64,000 nucleotides of DNA from SVEL01 sp045126215 (GTDB lineage Bacteria > Bacillota > Clostridia > Lachnospirales > Lachnospiraceae). This document shows positions 63,569 through 64,000 of the stretch, one piece after another. The notes under the pieces were generated by a model, which saw only the letters and a program-made list of their open reading frames with translations, did not search any database and was not told the origin of the DNA. A program made the translations under genes and the position numbers. The stretch lies in NCBI GenBank assembly GCA_045126215.1, contig JBGVOD010000040.1, forward strand, positions 62,001 to 126,000. Direction: 5' to 3'. Numbering within the stretch: position 1 is the stretch's first letter; each line of letters begins with the position of its first letter.

Positions 63569-63772
63569 TTATTTACCTTTATTTATAAATGTTTTAAATT
63601 CTTCAAAGCAGTTTTTACACATATCAAATCTTTGCTTCTTACTGGCATAGTAATTACCATCAGGAGATTCAAACAGGGTAGATTTAAAATATTTCCCTTT
63701 TAATTCAATTCTATCTTTAAAAGTAATAATATCACCACAAACGTCACATTTAATCCCAGCATCAAATTTCAT
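63569..63772 (-). CDS. Zinc-ribbon protein, 67 aa
   Basis: 'IKCDVCGDIITF' and 'DMCKNCFEEF' make a zinc ribbon with about 40 residues between the two Cys pairs, the same plan as the 74-aa protein at 54814-55038. GAGGAGGAA precedes ATG 63772, inside the end of the upstream partial gene. Function unknown. Confidence 0.6.
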   Translation of the reverse strand: MKFDAGIKCDVCGDIITFKDRIELKGKYFKSTLFESPDGNYYASKKQRFDMCKNCFEEFKTFINKGK

Positions 63773-63774
63773 GT

Positions 63775-64000
63775 TTATTCCTCCTCATTACTATATCTAT
63801 GTTTAGCTATTCTTAAACATTGAATATCATTATTATCTATATCAATAAGCAGTCTATTAGAAGAACCCTCTACTAAATAAGCAAGCTCGTTAGTTTGAAA
63901 TATTCCATATGTATCAGTTAGTCGTTCATACATTACTGTTGTATAATATGTATATACTTCACCTTCTCTAGAAGTAACTTCTTCTTCATCTAATTTTAAA
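63775..64000 (-). CDS. Unknown protein, C-terminal part (5' end outside window)
   Basis: An open frame runs from the window edge to TAA at 63775, giving 74 visible residues (KLDEEEVTSREGEVYTYYTT ... AKHRYSNEEE). The body has beta strands with 'LLIDIDNNDIQCLRIAKHRY'. The end is again acidic with GAGGAGGAA codons that serve as ribosome site of the next gene. No family recognised. Confidence 0.5.
   Translation of the reverse strand, partial: LKLDEEEVTSREGEVYTYYTTVMYERLTDTYGIFQTNELAYLVEGSSNRLLIDIDNNDIQCLRIAKHRYSNEEE

Noticed and set aside
1..64000. tRNA genes, integrase or attachment sites
   Set aside because: I looked through all intergenic gaps, which are short apart from the intron sequences, and saw no cloverleaf, integrase motif or att-like repeat.

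Overview
The window is a 64 kb piece of a large, AT-rich, contractile-tailed bacteriophage (jumbo myovirus with a T4-type head and tail) that most likely infects a Firmicutes/Clostridia host. The evidence is the T4-type set of terminase, portal, prohead protease, capsid, tail sheath, tail tube and baseplate-chaperone proteins, strong AGGAGG-type ribosome binding sites, a Gram-positive endolysin (M23 peptidase plus choline-binding-type repeats), an r1t-like holin, and small zinc-ribbon proteins of the kind seen in clostridial phages. Every gene I accept is on the minus strand, so transcription runs from high to low coordinates. The two end genes (1-626 and 63775-64000) are cut by the window edges. 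I see no integrase, tRNA, CRISPR array, replication or RNA polymerase gene.

Layout in transcription order (right to left). 64000-61.2 kb: two metallophosphoesterases and small proteins. 61.3-55.5 kb: about twenty short, overlapping zinc-ribbon/cofactor-like genes built from a few shuffled modules, in which the purine-rich codons of one gene's C-terminus act as the ribosome binding site of the next. 55.5-52.5 kb: a HAD nucleotidase, a DUF932 protein and small genes under sigma-A-like promoters. 52.4-47 kb: an AAA+ MoxR/CobS-like ATPase, a HExxH protein, a low-complexity linker protein, a VWA protein and a leucine-rich-repeat protein. 47-45.6 kb: a DUF3990 putative ADP-ribosyltransferase unit with its own promoter and terminator. 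45.5-40.3 kb: large acidic proteins with repeated E-S-L-N-E motifs. 40.3-33.8 kb: holin, tail-fibre/adaptor genes, endolysin. 33.8-18.7 kb: terminase, portal, ribosomal protein bS21, prohead protease/scaffold, major capsid protein. 18.6-11 kb: internal/decoration and neck candidates. 11 kb-1: tail completion, sheath, tube, chaperones, tape measure, baseplate.

The head-gene block is crowded with self-splicing elements. The large terminase is interrupted twice: by a naturally split intein (two genes with a GTGA overlap; the N-half carries a GIY-YIG nuclease) just before the Walker B motif, and by a contiguous HNH-containing intein just before a nuclease-domain Asp motif. The major capsid gene is split by two group I introns, each with a GIY-YIG nuclease; the exons and U-G splice sites can be placed to the base, giving a 465-aa capsid protein.

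A second theme is the short motif L/I-x-E, the cleavage rule of the T4 prohead protease. It lies a few residues from the N-terminus of about a dozen otherwise unrelated proteins and recurs inside large acidic ones. I infer that this phage marks a large set of proteins, including the ATPase of the MoxR/VWA module and a nucleotidyltransferase, for packaging into the capsid and processing, as T4 does with its internal proteins and Alt.
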